This document shows positions 1 through 7,812 of a stretch of 9,390 nucleotides of DNA, one piece after another (position 1 is the stretch's first letter; every line of letters starts with the position of its first letter). Origin of the DNA: an uncultured Clostridia bacterium (GTDB taxonomy: Bacteria; Bacillota; Clostridia; Lachnospirales; Anaerotignaceae); NCBI GenBank assembly GCA_937888765.1, contig CALASU010000146.1, positions 1 to 9,390 on the forward strand, written 5' to 3'. Position numbers and translations under genes: made by a program. The notes below the pieces were generated by a model. That model saw only the letters and a list, made by a program, of their open reading frames with translations, did not search any database and was not told the DNA's origin.

Positions 1-496
1 TGTATACCGTTACGATCTGCTTGGGGTCTGTACCGCCCTCAATCATGCTCTTGCGTACCGCCTTACTTACCGCAATGATACGGTCACTGAACTGGCGGTT
101 GATCATTCTGCGCAGAATCTTTTTGGGCAGAGGGCCTGCCGCACCTTCCATACAATGTTTTGTATTGAAGATATAAGGAACTCCCGCTTTTCTTGCCGCC
201 ATACGTGCTGTCATGCTCGCATGGGTATGCAGGATATCCGGCTTTTCTGCTTTGAACAGCTTTGTCAGTGCCGCCCCTGCCTTACGGTCAAAGGATTTAT
301 CCTCCAACTCTGCCACCGCAAGCACAGGCACGTTCAGTTCCTGCACCCTCTCGCACATCTGGCTGTCCTCGGGCAGTACCACCTTTACGTCAAATTTATC
401 TCTGTTATGATATTTCAGATAATACAGGAGCCAGCGCCCTGCACCGCCGATATTGCGGTCTGTCAGTACATGAAGTACCTTTATTTTCTCTGCCAT
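1..496 (-). CDS. GT4-family glycosyltransferase, N-terminal part (cut by window edge)
   Basis: This is the first 165 codons of a cytoplasmic glycosyltransferase of the GT-B fold; the rest lies left of base 1. What is visible fits the acceptor-side half of GT4 enzymes: a first beta strand (KVLHVLTD, residues 6-13) followed by the glycine-rich loop NIGGAGRW (15-22), then PDILHTHAS (86-94) and FNTKH (110-114), the usual 'D-hxHxH' and 'hxTxH' positions. The sugar-nucleotide-binding half with the E(x7)E motif is missing, so the donor and acceptor cannot be named. The ATG at 494-496 has a GGGGGA site six bases upstream. It overlaps the last 16 bases of the flippase-ligase fusion in another frame, which suggests translational coupling and a shared role in building a surface glycan. 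The family call is firm; the specific reaction is unknown. Confidence 0.85.
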   Translation of the reverse strand, partial: MAEKIKVLHVLTDRNIGGAGRWLLYYLKYHNRDKFDVKVVLPEDSQMCERVQELNVPVLAVAELEDKSFDRKAGAALTKLFKAEKPDILHTHASMTARMAARKAGVPYIFNTKHCMEGAAGPLPKKILRRMINRQFSDRIIAVSKAVRKSMIEGGTDPKQIVTVY

Positions 497-3400
497 TCTT
501 TTTCCCCCGCTTTCTCACTTACACGCACCGCCGCCATGCCAATGCCGATAAAGCACCAGAAGAACAGCACAATTCGATAATCAAACCACAGATGATCTGT
601 AATCCCCTGCAATAACAATCCTGCAAAGCCGCCAAATACCGCACCTAGCAGGAACCGGAACCGTTTCGGTGCTCTGCTCATTGCCGTATACAGCTTCTGG
701 AAGAAGCATACAAACAGCAGTACCATCACACCAAAACCGACAACGCCCAGTTCAATGAATTCCTGCAGGAACAGGTTGTGGGCATGGTAGGCATTCGCCG
801 CCTCCAGAGAGAACAGCGGATAAATCTGATTGAACGCACCCACGCCGATCCCCGTTGTCCAGTAATGTCTGATAATATCAAAACTTGCACTGTAAATGGA
901 TACACGGTACTGCGAGGACGAGTCGCTCATGGTTACAGAGCTTGCCAGTCTGCTCCAAAGACTTTCGGGCAGGATAAAGGGCATCAGCAGCATAAATACG
1001 ATACCAAGCGGCAGCAGTCTTCTTTCGGACAGCAGTACAAACATCCCTGCGGAGAAAAGCAGACCAAGCATTGCCCCTCTGGAGTTTGTTGCCACAAGCC
1101 CCATGCACATGATCCCGAAACAGCCTGTATAATACAGCTTCGGGAACCAGTTTTTCATTTTCCACATCATACCTGCCGCCAGAGAGCCTGTCAGAATCAG
1201 ATATTCGCCCAATACATTCGGGTTATTAAAGGTTGCATACGCACGGGTTTTGATATCGAAGCTTTCTGCGTCAACCCAAGCCGCATCCATTTCTACCCCA
1301 ACGATATACTGATAAATCGCATACAGTGCAATCAATGCACCCATGCTGATCAGCACAAACAATACAAAATCCAGTTTTTCCTCTGTATCAATGGCATCCT
1401 TTGCCACAAAGAATACTGCCATCAGAATCAGAAACAGTGCCGTTGCAAGAATCGCTGTCGGAAAAGCATAGCTTGTGGTACCCGCATAGAGGATACATAC
1501 CCCAAAACAGCCCAGCAGTACACTTACCAGATTTGTTCTCTGTACACGAATCCGTCCCATGAACAGATTCAGAATATATACACCAAATGTCCCCAGACAC
1601 AGCACTGCGAGCAGCATCGTCGGGAAAACAGGAATCGCAAACACGATACCCGCCAGACACAGAATCAAAAAGTTCTGGTTAAACAGTCTTAAGAAGAAGC
1701 TGTCCTGCAATGCCGCCGCAAAGCGGTTTCTGCGCATACGCACCGCCATGCCGCTTAAATTGGTCAGTCTGTACCAGAAACGGGGCAGTTTTCCGTTTTT
1801 GCTGTCCAGATGCCAGTCCCAGTCTGCCCGCAGGAAGCCCAGAATTGCACTGTTCGCAAACGCATGGGAACATCCTCTGCATATCTTTGCATAGCAGCCA
1901 TAGGCAATGCTGTCTGTCCAGAGCACCGCCAGTATACTCCAGATCCGTGCCAGTATACGGAAACAGAAGCTTTCTTCAATCAGATAAGATACTTTATCAA
2001 TCATAGAGTAGGTTCTCCGTTTTCTCTTTGTTACGCTCACTGCTGTCACTGCTGTTTCTGCAGATCCTTCTGCCGTGCCGCTTCTGCGCAGTTTGCCGAT
2101 GATCTTCTGCAGCAATTCAAACACAAAATCACTTTCTTCAATCTGCAGCAGCTTCGCCAGTGCCATATACACAGCCACACCGACACCACCGCAGACACAA
2201 ATCATGAGCAGATTGCCGATAAAGCCGCCAAGCACCAGTCCGATTCCCCATTTGCACAGCAGTACGGGAATCAGCATACCGCCTGCCGCCAGAAGCATTT
2301 TTCCAAGCTGTACCAGCAGATCTTTGTCCACAATATCAGGGTATTGTTTCACAGTAGGAATCAGCAGTACCCCTGCCGCCGCTGTGGAAGAAACCGCCGC
2401 CGCCAATGCAAGCCCGCCAATGCCCATAGGCTTTAACAGCATCGCACACAGACCCGCATTGATAACAATGGAAACCAACCCCGAATAAAACGGCGTTTTC
2501 CCGTCCTGATTGGCATAGAATGCACGGCTCAGGATATTCTGTACACCATAACCCACCATGCCAAGTGCAAAGAAGAACAATGCCGCAGAGGTCATCTCTG
2601 TTGCCAGTATGTCAAATTTTCCTCGCTTGTAAATCACTGTGACGATAGGCTCTGCCAGTGCCATCAGCCCCACTGTCATAGGAATCAGCAGGAAAATCAT
2701 AGCTTTCAGCGTGCCTTTTACTGCCTTGCCGAATTCCTTTTTATTCTCCGTCATACGGGAGAATTTCGGAAATACCATGTTCGCAATCGCCAGTACAAAT
2801 ACCCCTACGATAATAGTATAGAGGTTATTAGCATATTCCAGTGCCGAAACCCCCAGATTGCCGTTTGTGACTGTCCCGCTCGAAAGCTGGGAAGCAAAGC
2901 GGGTATTTACCATAAAGTTAATCGGCTGAATCCAAGTGCTGACCATTACAGGCAGCATCAGCATACCGATCTTTTTCAGCCCCTCATCCTTAAAATGAAA
3001 ATCAGGACGATAATAATAGCCTTTTTTACACAGGGCAGGAATCTGCATCACAGCCTGCATCGCCCAACCGATCAGAAAGGCAATTGTCAGCCCGTAAATG
3101 CCGAATTTTTCATTAAAGAAAATATAATACAGAATCAATACCCCATTCGATGCCACACTGAGGGCAGCGGGAATATTAAATTCCTCCAGTGACTGCAGGA
3201 TCCCGACAAACGAAAACGCTACTGCCGTAAACAGCATCGTCGGGAACAGCATCCGCAGTAACCGGATACACAGCGTTGCCGTTTCCAGATCATACCCGGG
3301 GGCAATCAGCCACGTCAGCGGCTCTGCCAGTGCCATCCCTATCAGCATCATACCGACCGTTACCGTCGAAATCAGCGTGATAAAGCGGTTCGCCAGCCGA

Positions 3401-3657
3401 TATGCCTCATCTTTCCCCTGCTTTTGCAGTGCCTCTACAAAAATAGGGATAAAGCTTGCAGAAATCGCCGATGCAAAAATCACATCGAAGAAGGTTCGGG
3501 GAATACGGCTTGCCAGCAAAAACGCCGCCGCTTCTGTACTGTAGGCATAATTTGCCGCCAGAAACTGCTCCCGCACCAATCCCAGTATTTTCCCCAAAAG
3601 GGTTATCATCATCATAAAACTGACGGTCCTGACCGCCTGATTTCCTTTTTCTGACAT
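481..3657 (-). CDS. murJ: MurJ/MviN-type lipid flippase fused to an O-antigen ligase/polymerase-like domain
   Basis: This is a 1058-residue integral membrane protein made of two normally separate families. Residues 1 to about 510 look like a complete MurJ (MOP superfamily, usually about 510-550 aa), which moves undecaprenyl-linked lipid II across the membrane: LGKILGLVREQF in TM1, SRIPRTFFDVIFASAISASF in TM2, QPINFMVNTRFAS near 245-256. A hydrophilic linker rich in Ala, Thr, Ser, Glu and Lys/Arg follows (about 525-551). Residues 552-1058 form a second polytopic unit with O-antigen ligase (Wzy_C/WaaL, PF04932) marks: FNNPN (810-814), TNSRGA (857-862) and AYHAHNLFLQEFIELGVVGF (956-975), including the family's conserved His. 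No stop codon separates the halves. The start chosen is the ATG at 3655-3657, seven bases after GAGGAG; the in-frame TTG five codons earlier overlaps that site and is rejected. The cargo could be lipid II or a different lipid-linked glycan; the ligase half and downstream glycosyltransferase favour the second. The murJ symbol applies only to the N-terminal half. Confidence 0.88.
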   Translation of the reverse strand: MSEKGNQAVRTVSFMMMITLLGKILGLVREQFLAANYAYSTEAAAFLLASRIPRTFFDVIFASAISASFIPIFVEALQKQGKDEAYRLANRFITLISTVTVGMMLIGMALAEPLTWLIAPGYDLETATLCIRLLRMLFPTMLFTAVAFSFVGILQSLEEFNIPAALSVASNGVLILYYIFFNEKFGIYGLTIAFLIGWAMQAVMQIPALCKKGYYYRPDFHFKDEGLKKIGMLMLPVMVSTWIQPINFMVNTRFASQLSSGTVTNGNLGVSALEYANNLYTIIVGVFVLAIANMVFPKFSRMTENKKEFGKAVKGTLKAMIFLLIPMTVGLMALAEPIVTVIYKRGKFDILATEMTSAALFFFALGMVGYGVQNILSRAFYANQDGKTPFYSGLVSIVINAGLCAMLLKPMGIGGLALAAAVSSTAAAGVLLIPTVKQYPDIVDKDLLVQLGKMLLAAGGMLIPVLLCKWGIGLVLGGFIGNLLMICVCGGVGVAVYMALAKLLQIEESDFVFELLQKIIGKLRRSGTAEGSAETAVTAVSVTKRKRRTYSMIDKVSYLIEESFCFRILARIWSILAVLWTDSIAYGCYAKICRGCSHAFANSAILGFLRADWDWHLDSKNGKLPRFWYRLTNLSGMAVRMRRNRFAAALQDSFFLRLFNQNFLILCLAGIVFAIPVFPTMLLAVLCLGTFGVYILNLFMGRIRVQRTNLVSVLLGCFGVCILYAGTTSYAFPTAILATALFLILMAVFFVAKDAIDTEEKLDFVLFVLISMGALIALYAIYQYIVGVEMDAAWVDAESFDIKTRAYATFNNPNVLGEYLILTGSLAAGMMWKMKNWFPKLYYTGCFGIMCMGLVATNSRGAMLGLLFSAGMFVLLSERRLLPLGIVFMLLMPFILPESLWSRLASSVTMSDSSSQYRVSIYSASFDIIRHYWTTGIGVGAFNQIYPLFSLEAANAYHAHNLFLQEFIELGVVGFGVMVLLFVCFFQKLYTAMSRAPKRFRFLLGAVFGGFAGLLLQGITDHLWFDYRIVLFFWCFIGIGMAAVRVSEKAGEKEWQRK
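2002..2018 (-). promoter_or_regulatory. Possible internal ribosome binding site and start codon at the fusion junction
   Basis: Reading the minus strand, GGAGAA (2013-2018) is followed after eight bases by an in-frame ATG (2002-2004), residue 552 of the fusion protein. This Met lies at the end of the hydrophilic linker and just ahead of the ligase-like unit, so initiation here would give a separate 507-residue ligase/polymerase. The site may be a relic of a former independent gene or a working internal start. The sequence alone cannot tell which. Confidence 0.4.
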
Positions 3658-3664
3658 ATACGAT

Positions 3665-3670
3665 CTCCTC
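3665..3670 (-). promoter_or_regulatory. Ribosome binding site that fixes the start of the flippase-ligase gene
   Basis: GAGGAG on the minus strand lies seven bases before the ATG at 3655-3657. The TTG at 3670-3672, which gives a protein five residues longer, overlaps this site and has no good site of its own upstream. The ATG is therefore the better start. Confidence 0.8.
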
Positions 3671-3701
3671 AAAGTGTCACAAAATCATTTTTAACGTACA
3701 A

Positions 3702-3732
3702 GATGGGCAGAGAAAAACCCTCTCTACCCATC
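3702..3732 (-). promoter_or_regulatory. Strong hairpin in the leader of the flippase-ligase gene
   Basis: On the minus-strand RNA, GATGGGTAGAGA (3721-3732) pairs with TCTCTGCCCATC (3702-3713) around a seven-base loop, a 12-bp stem closed throughout if the single U-G pair is counted. On the plus strand the same position is a C-A mismatch, so the fold fits minus-strand RNA better. The bases after it (TTGTACG) are not a real U-tract, so it is a weak terminator candidate. It could end some transcripts from the glycosidase gene, or form the 5' end of the flippase mRNA, given the promoter-like boxes just upstream. Confidence 0.5.
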
Positions 3733-3736
3733 GTAT

Positions 3737-3765
3737 ATACTACCTTATTTTTGTTGATTTTACAA
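3737..3765 (-). promoter_or_regulatory. Possible sigma-A promoter for the flippase-ligase / glycosyltransferase genes
   Basis: On the minus strand there is TTGTAA (3760-3765), a 17-base spacer, and TAGTAT (3737-3742), each matching four of six consensus bases, in a very AT-rich stretch. Transcription would start near 3730, at the foot of the 3702-3732 hairpin. The 161-base gap before the fusion gene leaves room for its own promoter. The boxes are weak and chance matches are common in AT-rich DNA. Confidence 0.3.
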
Positions 3766-3818
3766 TATTCTGATTGATTTTGATAAAAATTATTCTGTAT
3801 TTTCCTGTTATTTTGCTG

Positions 3819-6182
3819 TTATTTGATATTCACGGTATCATAGGAAACACTTCCGTCCGCTACACGGAAACGGAGCATCGTGTAATTGGGGTTCGCTGTG
3901 CCATCCGCTCTCCACAGATTCGGCAGATTGATGTATCTTACCCCATCTTTCACAGAAGCCCAGTAGCCCGTCTGTCCGCAGGATACCACAAAGACCGTTT
4001 TGCCCTGTGTCACATACTTGTGCAGGATCGCACGGAAATAGTCTGTTTCCGCCTTAGATTTAAAATCAGAAGGTGTCTGATCCATTACCAGAACAATCAC
4101 ATCATTCCCTGCCGCATCAATATCACTTGTGAATCTTGTCCACTGTGTGGGGTCTGTATTGGTCAGCCCGCCTTTTGCCGCAGACAGCATGGCAAGGCTC
4201 ACGCCGCCCCTGTTTAAGAAGCGATAGCCGCCGTTCCAGCTCAGAGAATCCAGTTTTTTCGCAGACTGGATATCATTTAGCCCGCCGTAAATTGCTACCT
4301 CTGCATTGGCATCCACATAGGATTTTACTTTGCTTCTGGTATTATTGTATACCTTGGAATCAATGGTTTTATTTCCTGTATAGGCAATCTTGCCTGCCAG
4401 ATTGAAATAGTAAGCACCGTCTGCCTCTTTTTTCACTGTTTTATTCAGCTTATCCTTATGGATTGCCGCTGTCGGTGTTTTCGCAGGCTCTGCATTGCCT
4501 ACGGTTACGGAAATATATGCCATTGCTCCGTCCTTTTCACATTTGATATACGTAGAGCCTTCTTTTTTCGCTGTAAAGATATTTTCGGAAATCGTACCGA
4601 TTTCAGGATTGGCTACCGTATACTTTGTACTTTTGGATACCCAGTAGGAGAAACCATCTTCATCAAAGGCATTCATGGCAATCGTACCGGTTGCCCCCAC
4701 GCCGCTGAGTTTCATTTCCGTGCTTGTGGGTTTCAGCCTCGCCACCTTGCCGCAGAGCAGATTTGGCGCAGATGCCCCCATGCCGTTATACAGCACCACT
4801 GCCGCAAATGTGCCTGTTGTGCTTGGTGTGAATGTCGTACCGCTCCATTCGCCCTCAATGCCCACAATATCCAGATCCAGCTGATCCGCAGGGATTGCAA
4901 TACGGTTATAGTATTCATCCAGACCATATACCTTAAAATCAATCGGTTTGCCGATCATTGTGCGTGTCAGAGAGGGCTGAATCACGATTTCCCTGATTTC
5001 TCCCTGCTCCGCATTCTGGAAAATGCCGACTGCATTGATGACCTTTCTTTCAGAGCCATCGGAAACTGTATTCTGTACGACAGGTGCGGTATCTTCTGTT
5101 GTCTGTGCAACCATTGTGGAAGAACCGCCGCCATCCAGATGCATCGCTTCATATGCACCGTATTCCTTCATCATTGCCGCCAGTTCCCAGTGAGATGCAC
5201 CCACGCTGTCCCCTCTGCCGTCCACAACCATCAGAATGGCTGTCTGTCCGTCTTTGGAAACCCCGAATGCTGTTCTGGGCTGTCTGCCTGTTGCCACTGT
5301 GCTTGCAATTTCCGCAGTATTTCCCTTTACCAGCAGCTTGCCGCCGCCGCCAAAGGCGGTATCTACCTTATCCAGATCCACAGAGGATGTAATTTGCAGA
5401 CCAATCTGATCCCCTGCCGCAAACATATGGGCAGCATTTGTATAATAGTCCCCGCTCATTACAATCAGATATCCGTCTTCGGGAACCGCCACGGTTTCGC
5501 CTTTCTGGGAAACATAGGTAATCATATCATCCTTTACCACAAATTTGACCAGATTTTCAAATCGTTTATCCAGATCTGCTGTACTTGTCATGGCGTTTCT
5601 GTCCAGATAGATCGGAAATACCATGGAAGTCACTTTATTCAGAGAAGCAAGCTCGATTGTTTTCTTATCATTGGCAAAGGTTGCCGTCATTTTGAAATAG
5701 TCAAAGAAGGGATTTCCGTTTTCATCTTTAAAAAATGCCGCATACTCGTCCTTCCCCTTATTCAGAGTCGTCCCTGCGGAAATCACTTCGCCATCCCGTA
5801 CGATCGGGCCAAATGCCGCAGAATGTGTGCCGCTCAGACCGAAAAAGTCAGAGTTTACCCCTGCAACAGCACCATTGTCTGTCAGCAGTTTTTTTACAGA
5901 TTCCTTCAGACCATATTCGCCTGTGCTTTCCACTTCTTTCAGTTCCAGTGTGCTTTCTGTCAGATCCACCTTCAGCACATGGATATTCTGAATCCCCACT
6001 TCTGTCATACGGCTGTTCTTTTCATATGTCACCCCACGGGTAACCGTCTTTTCTTCTTTCTGCTCATAATATGTTGTAACAGCATACGCCGTTTCCCCGC
6101 CGAAATACATCCCCATTGGAGAAACCAGCAGCATCGCCGCCAAAGCCATAGAAATCATTTTTTTTGTTTTTCTTTTGTGCAT
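3819..6182 (-). CDS. Secreted phosphodiester glycosidase (NAGPA/DUF2233 family) with Ig-like and unassigned C-terminal domains
   Basis: This 787-residue exported protein belongs to the family of the mammalian lysosomal 'uncovering enzyme', which removes GlcNAc from GlcNAc-1-phosphodiesters; bacterial members are thought to act on surface or exopolysaccharide sugar phosphodiesters. A Sec signal peptide is plain: KRKTKK, a hydrophobic stretch, and ETAYA before the likely cut at 34/35. The catalytic domain spans about 105-388, with NSDFFG (110-115), GRQPRTAFGV (299-308), VVDGR (319-323) and HLDGGGSSTM (348-357), the family's strongest mark. Residues about 393-480 and 485-562 look like beta-rich Ig-like (Big-type) domains. 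Residues about 575-787 form another domain with IYGGLND, VIVLVMDQ and TVFVVSCGQT strands. No LPXTG or S-layer anchor is seen. The ATG at 6180-6182 lies nine bases after GGGAG. It sits upstream of the flippase-ligase gene on the same strand, with a promoter-like element and a 161-base gap between them. The true substrate is unknown. Confidence 0.88.
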   Translation of the reverse strand: MHKRKTKKMISMALAAMLLVSPMGMYFGGETAYAVTTYYEQKEEKTVTRGVTYEKNSRMTEVGIQNIHVLKVDLTESTLELKEVESTGEYGLKESVKKLLTDNGAVAGVNSDFFGLSGTHSAAFGPIVRDGEVISAGTTLNKGKDEYAAFFKDENGNPFFDYFKMTATFANDKKTIELASLNKVTSMVFPIYLDRNAMTSTADLDKRFENLVKFVVKDDMITYVSQKGETVAVPEDGYLIVMSGDYYTNAAHMFAAGDQIGLQITSSVDLDKVDTAFGGGGKLLVKGNTAEIASTVATGRQPRTAFGVSKDGQTAILMVVDGRGDSVGASHWELAAMMKEYGAYEAMHLDGGGSSTMVAQTTEDTAPVVQNTVSDGSERKVINAVGIFQNAEQGEIREIVIQPSLTRTMIGKPIDFKVYGLDEYYNRIAIPADQLDLDIVGIEGEWSGTTFTPSTTGTFAAVVLYNGMGASAPNLLCGKVARLKPTSTEMKLSGVGATGTIAMNAFDEDGFSYWVSKSTKYTVANPEIGTISENIFTAKKEGSTYIKCEKDGAMAYISVTVGNAEPAKTPTAAIHKDKLNKTVKKEADGAYYFNLAGKIAYTGNKTIDSKVYNNTRSKVKSYVDANAEVAIYGGLNDIQSAKKLDSLSWNGGYRFLNRGGVSLAMLSAAKGGLTNTDPTQWTRFTSDIDAAGNDVIVLVMDQTPSDFKSKAETDYFRAILHKYVTQGKTVFVVSCGQTGYWASVKDGVRYINLPNLWRADGTANPNYTMLRFRVADGSVSYDTVNIK

Positions 6183-6278
6183 CGCTCTTCACTCCCTTTT
6201 CAAAATCCATACTTTTTTATTCTGACGCATCTCATTTCAAAAAAGTTCCGGTTTCAAACAAAAAAAGTTATGTAAAGC

Positions 6279-6287
6279 ATCATACCA
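6279..6287 (-). promoter_or_regulatory. Possible extended -10 promoter for the phosphodiester glycosidase gene
   Basis: The minus strand reads TGGTATGAT here: a TATGAT -10 box (five of six consensus bases) with the upstream TG of an extended -10 element. No good -35 box lies 17 bases further up, which is common for extended -10 promoters. It falls after the terminator of the preceding gene and about 97 bases before the glycosidase ATG, a sensible place. The rest of 6183-6346 is AT-rich leader in which no ORF or known riboswitch is recognised. Confidence 0.45.
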
Positions 6288-6346
6288 CACTTTTCCGCTT
6301 TTTTCTTCTGTTTTCCCTAAATTTAAGAAAACTGTAATACTTCTGG

Positions 6347-6382
6347 AAAATAAAGAAAAAAGCACAGATTTCCTGTGCTTTT
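6347..6382 (-). terminator. Intrinsic terminator of the decarboxylase-family gene
   Basis: In minus-strand RNA, AAAAGCACAG (6373-6382) pairs with CTGTGCTTTT (6358-6367) around a five-base loop, and is followed by a long T-rich run (TTTTTCTTTATTTT). It lies about 50 bases past the decarboxylase stop codon. On the plus strand the stem is followed by TTTTC and then A-rich bases, so it works best for minus-strand transcripts. It separates the decarboxylase from the envelope genes. Confidence 0.9.
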
Positions 6383-6434
6383 CAAAAGATCCGCAAAAGC
6401 ATCTCCGTCAGAAAAACAGATACCCTTTGCTTTT

Positions 6435-7781
6435 TCAGATTCCCTTTACTACTTCAATTGTTTCAATGCGATATGCCAGAAAGACATCCACCAGTTCTGC
6501 CGTAATTTCTTCCCCGCTTGCCGCAATCGGGATGGCAGGCGGGCAGGATACGCAGGGCACACCACAGATACGACCCACAGCTTCCCGCACGGGTACAGCC
6601 TCCCACTGCCCGAAAATCGCCTCCCGAATGGTCATTCTCTGTTTGGGAGGATACAGCGGCAGGGGTGTTTTTGGAATTGCTGTCCGCTTTTCCAGCATCA
6701 TAAACGCTTGTTTTACCCGCTGAAAGTCTTTCCCTGTATTTTCAGGCGTTGCCATCAGCACCACAGCATCCAGATCGGCAAATTCACATTCCACACCGTA
6801 TTTTCTTAACTGCTCTGCCGCTTCTGCCCCTGTATATCCCATACTACCCGTGAGAATCGTCAGCTTCAGCGGGTCAGCATACGGAACTTCCCATCCGAGT
6901 GCCATCAGCTTTTCCCTTAATACATTCAGTCTTTCTATCGTTACCCGCAGCATTCCACGATACTTCTCATACGCATTGAATCTGTCCAAAGACTGTAAGA
7001 TCAGATAAGACGGACTTGTAGAGCCAAACAGTTCCAGTGCCTTTTTCGCCTGTCCGCCTGCTGTTTCCGCCCATTCTGCTGACATCTGCAAGTATGCCCC
7101 ACCCGTCAGTACAGGCAGTGTTTTGTGTGCAGAGTCACAACTCATAGCCGCCCCCAGATCCACAGGATGACGGGAAGGCTCCAGAAATTTCAGATACGCA
7201 CCGTGTGCATTATCCACCAGAAGCGGCAGTCCCGCTTCCCTGCAGACAGCCGCAATTCCCTGTATGTCGGGCGAATAGCCCAGATAATCAGGTGCAGTGA
7301 TATATACCGCAATCGGCTTCTGCGGCATCTGCTCCAATGCATCCCGCACCTGCAGCGGCGTAATCGGACAGCTGCAAAGAGAAGCCCCCGCTTCCTCAGC
7401 AGGCATCATCCACTGTACATCTAAATCCAATAGCGCACAGCTGTATAAAAATGCCTTATGCGCATTTCTTGCCGCTAATACTACAGGTCGGCTTTCTGTC
7501 TTTTCTGCATTCTGCAATGCCAGAAACAGCATCGCCCGAATCCACTGCGAAGAACCCTCTGTGCTGTAAAGTGTTTTTCCGAATCCAAACAGCTTTCCTG
7601 CATTTTCCTCACTCTGTGCGATAATGCCCTCTGCTTCATATAAGGCATCTGCCCCTCTGATTTCCGTGATGTCCCATTTTTCACAGCCCAGAAAAGATGC
7701 CCCCTTATGCCCCGGCATATGTAAGCGTGAGGTGTCCTGTTCGGCATAAGTTCTGACAAATTCATAAATCGGTGTATCCAT
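6435..7781 (-). CDS. PLP-dependent Orn/Lys/Arg decarboxylase family protein
   Basis: This 448-residue cytoplasmic fold-type I PLP enzyme belongs to the short, Gram-positive branch of the Orn/Lys/Arg decarboxylase family (SpeA/YaaO-like, usually about 450-490 aa). Visible marks are LHMPGHKG near the N terminus (20-27), STEGSS (73-78), ARNAHKA (104-110, with the His that stacks on PLP), VDNAHGAY (189-196, the Asp that holds the pyridine nitrogen), and SAHKTL (217-222) with Lys220 as the PLP-binding lysine. The C-terminal CPPAIPIAASGEEI is also typical. These decarboxylate basic amino acids for polyamine synthesis or acid stress, but paralogues of unclear substrate are common and this sequence does not decide it. 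The start is set at the ATG at 7779-7781, which has AAGGA seven bases upstream; an ATG eight codons earlier lacks a ribosome binding site. It appears to be a single-gene unit, ended by a strong terminator. Confidence 0.88.
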   Translation of the reverse strand: MDTPIYEFVRTYAEQDTSRLHMPGHKGASFLGCEKWDITEIRGADALYEAEGIIAQSEENAGKLFGFGKTLYSTEGSSQWIRAMLFLALQNAEKTESRPVVLAARNAHKAFLYSCALLDLDVQWMMPAEEAGASLCSCPITPLQVRDALEQMPQKPIAVYITAPDYLGYSPDIQGIAAVCREAGLPLLVDNAHGAYLKFLEPSRHPVDLGAAMSCDSAHKTLPVLTGGAYLQMSAEWAETAGGQAKKALELFGSTSPSYLILQSLDRFNAYEKYRGMLRVTIERLNVLREKLMALGWEVPYADPLKLTILTGSMGYTGAEAAEQLRKYGVECEFADLDAVVLMATPENTGKDFQRVKQAFMMLEKRTAIPKTPLPLYPPKQRMTIREAIFGQWEAVPVREAVGRICGVPCVSCPPAIPIAASGEEITAELVDVFLAYRIETIEVVKGI

Positions 7782-7788
7782 ACCTTTA

Positions 7789-7793
7789 TCCTT
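7789..7793 (-). promoter_or_regulatory. Ribosome binding site that fixes the start of the decarboxylase-family gene
   Basis: AAGGA on the minus strand lies seven bases before the ATG at 7779-7781. The upstream in-frame ATG at 7803-7805 follows CTTATTTCAAA, which has no Shine-Dalgarno match. The shorter protein, starting MDTPIYEF, is preferred. Confidence 0.7.
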
Positions 7794-7812
7794 CTTTTTC
7801 TCCATTTTGAAA

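Noticed and set aside
1613..3244. The string GCATCGTCGGGAA occurs near 1615 and again near 3235
   Set aside because: Both encode the same Phe-Pro-Thr-Met-Leu stretch in membrane segments of the two halves. The flanks do not match, so it is a chance likeness, not a repeat element.
3658..3672. TTG start at 3670-3672 for the flippase-ligase gene
   Set aside because: The TTG overlaps the GAGGAG that serves the ATG at 3655-3657 and has no Shine-Dalgarno site of its own.
6183..6278. Riboswitch in the glycosidase leader
   Set aside because: The leader is under 100 bases, AT-rich, and shows no conserved riboswitch core or terminator/antiterminator pair.
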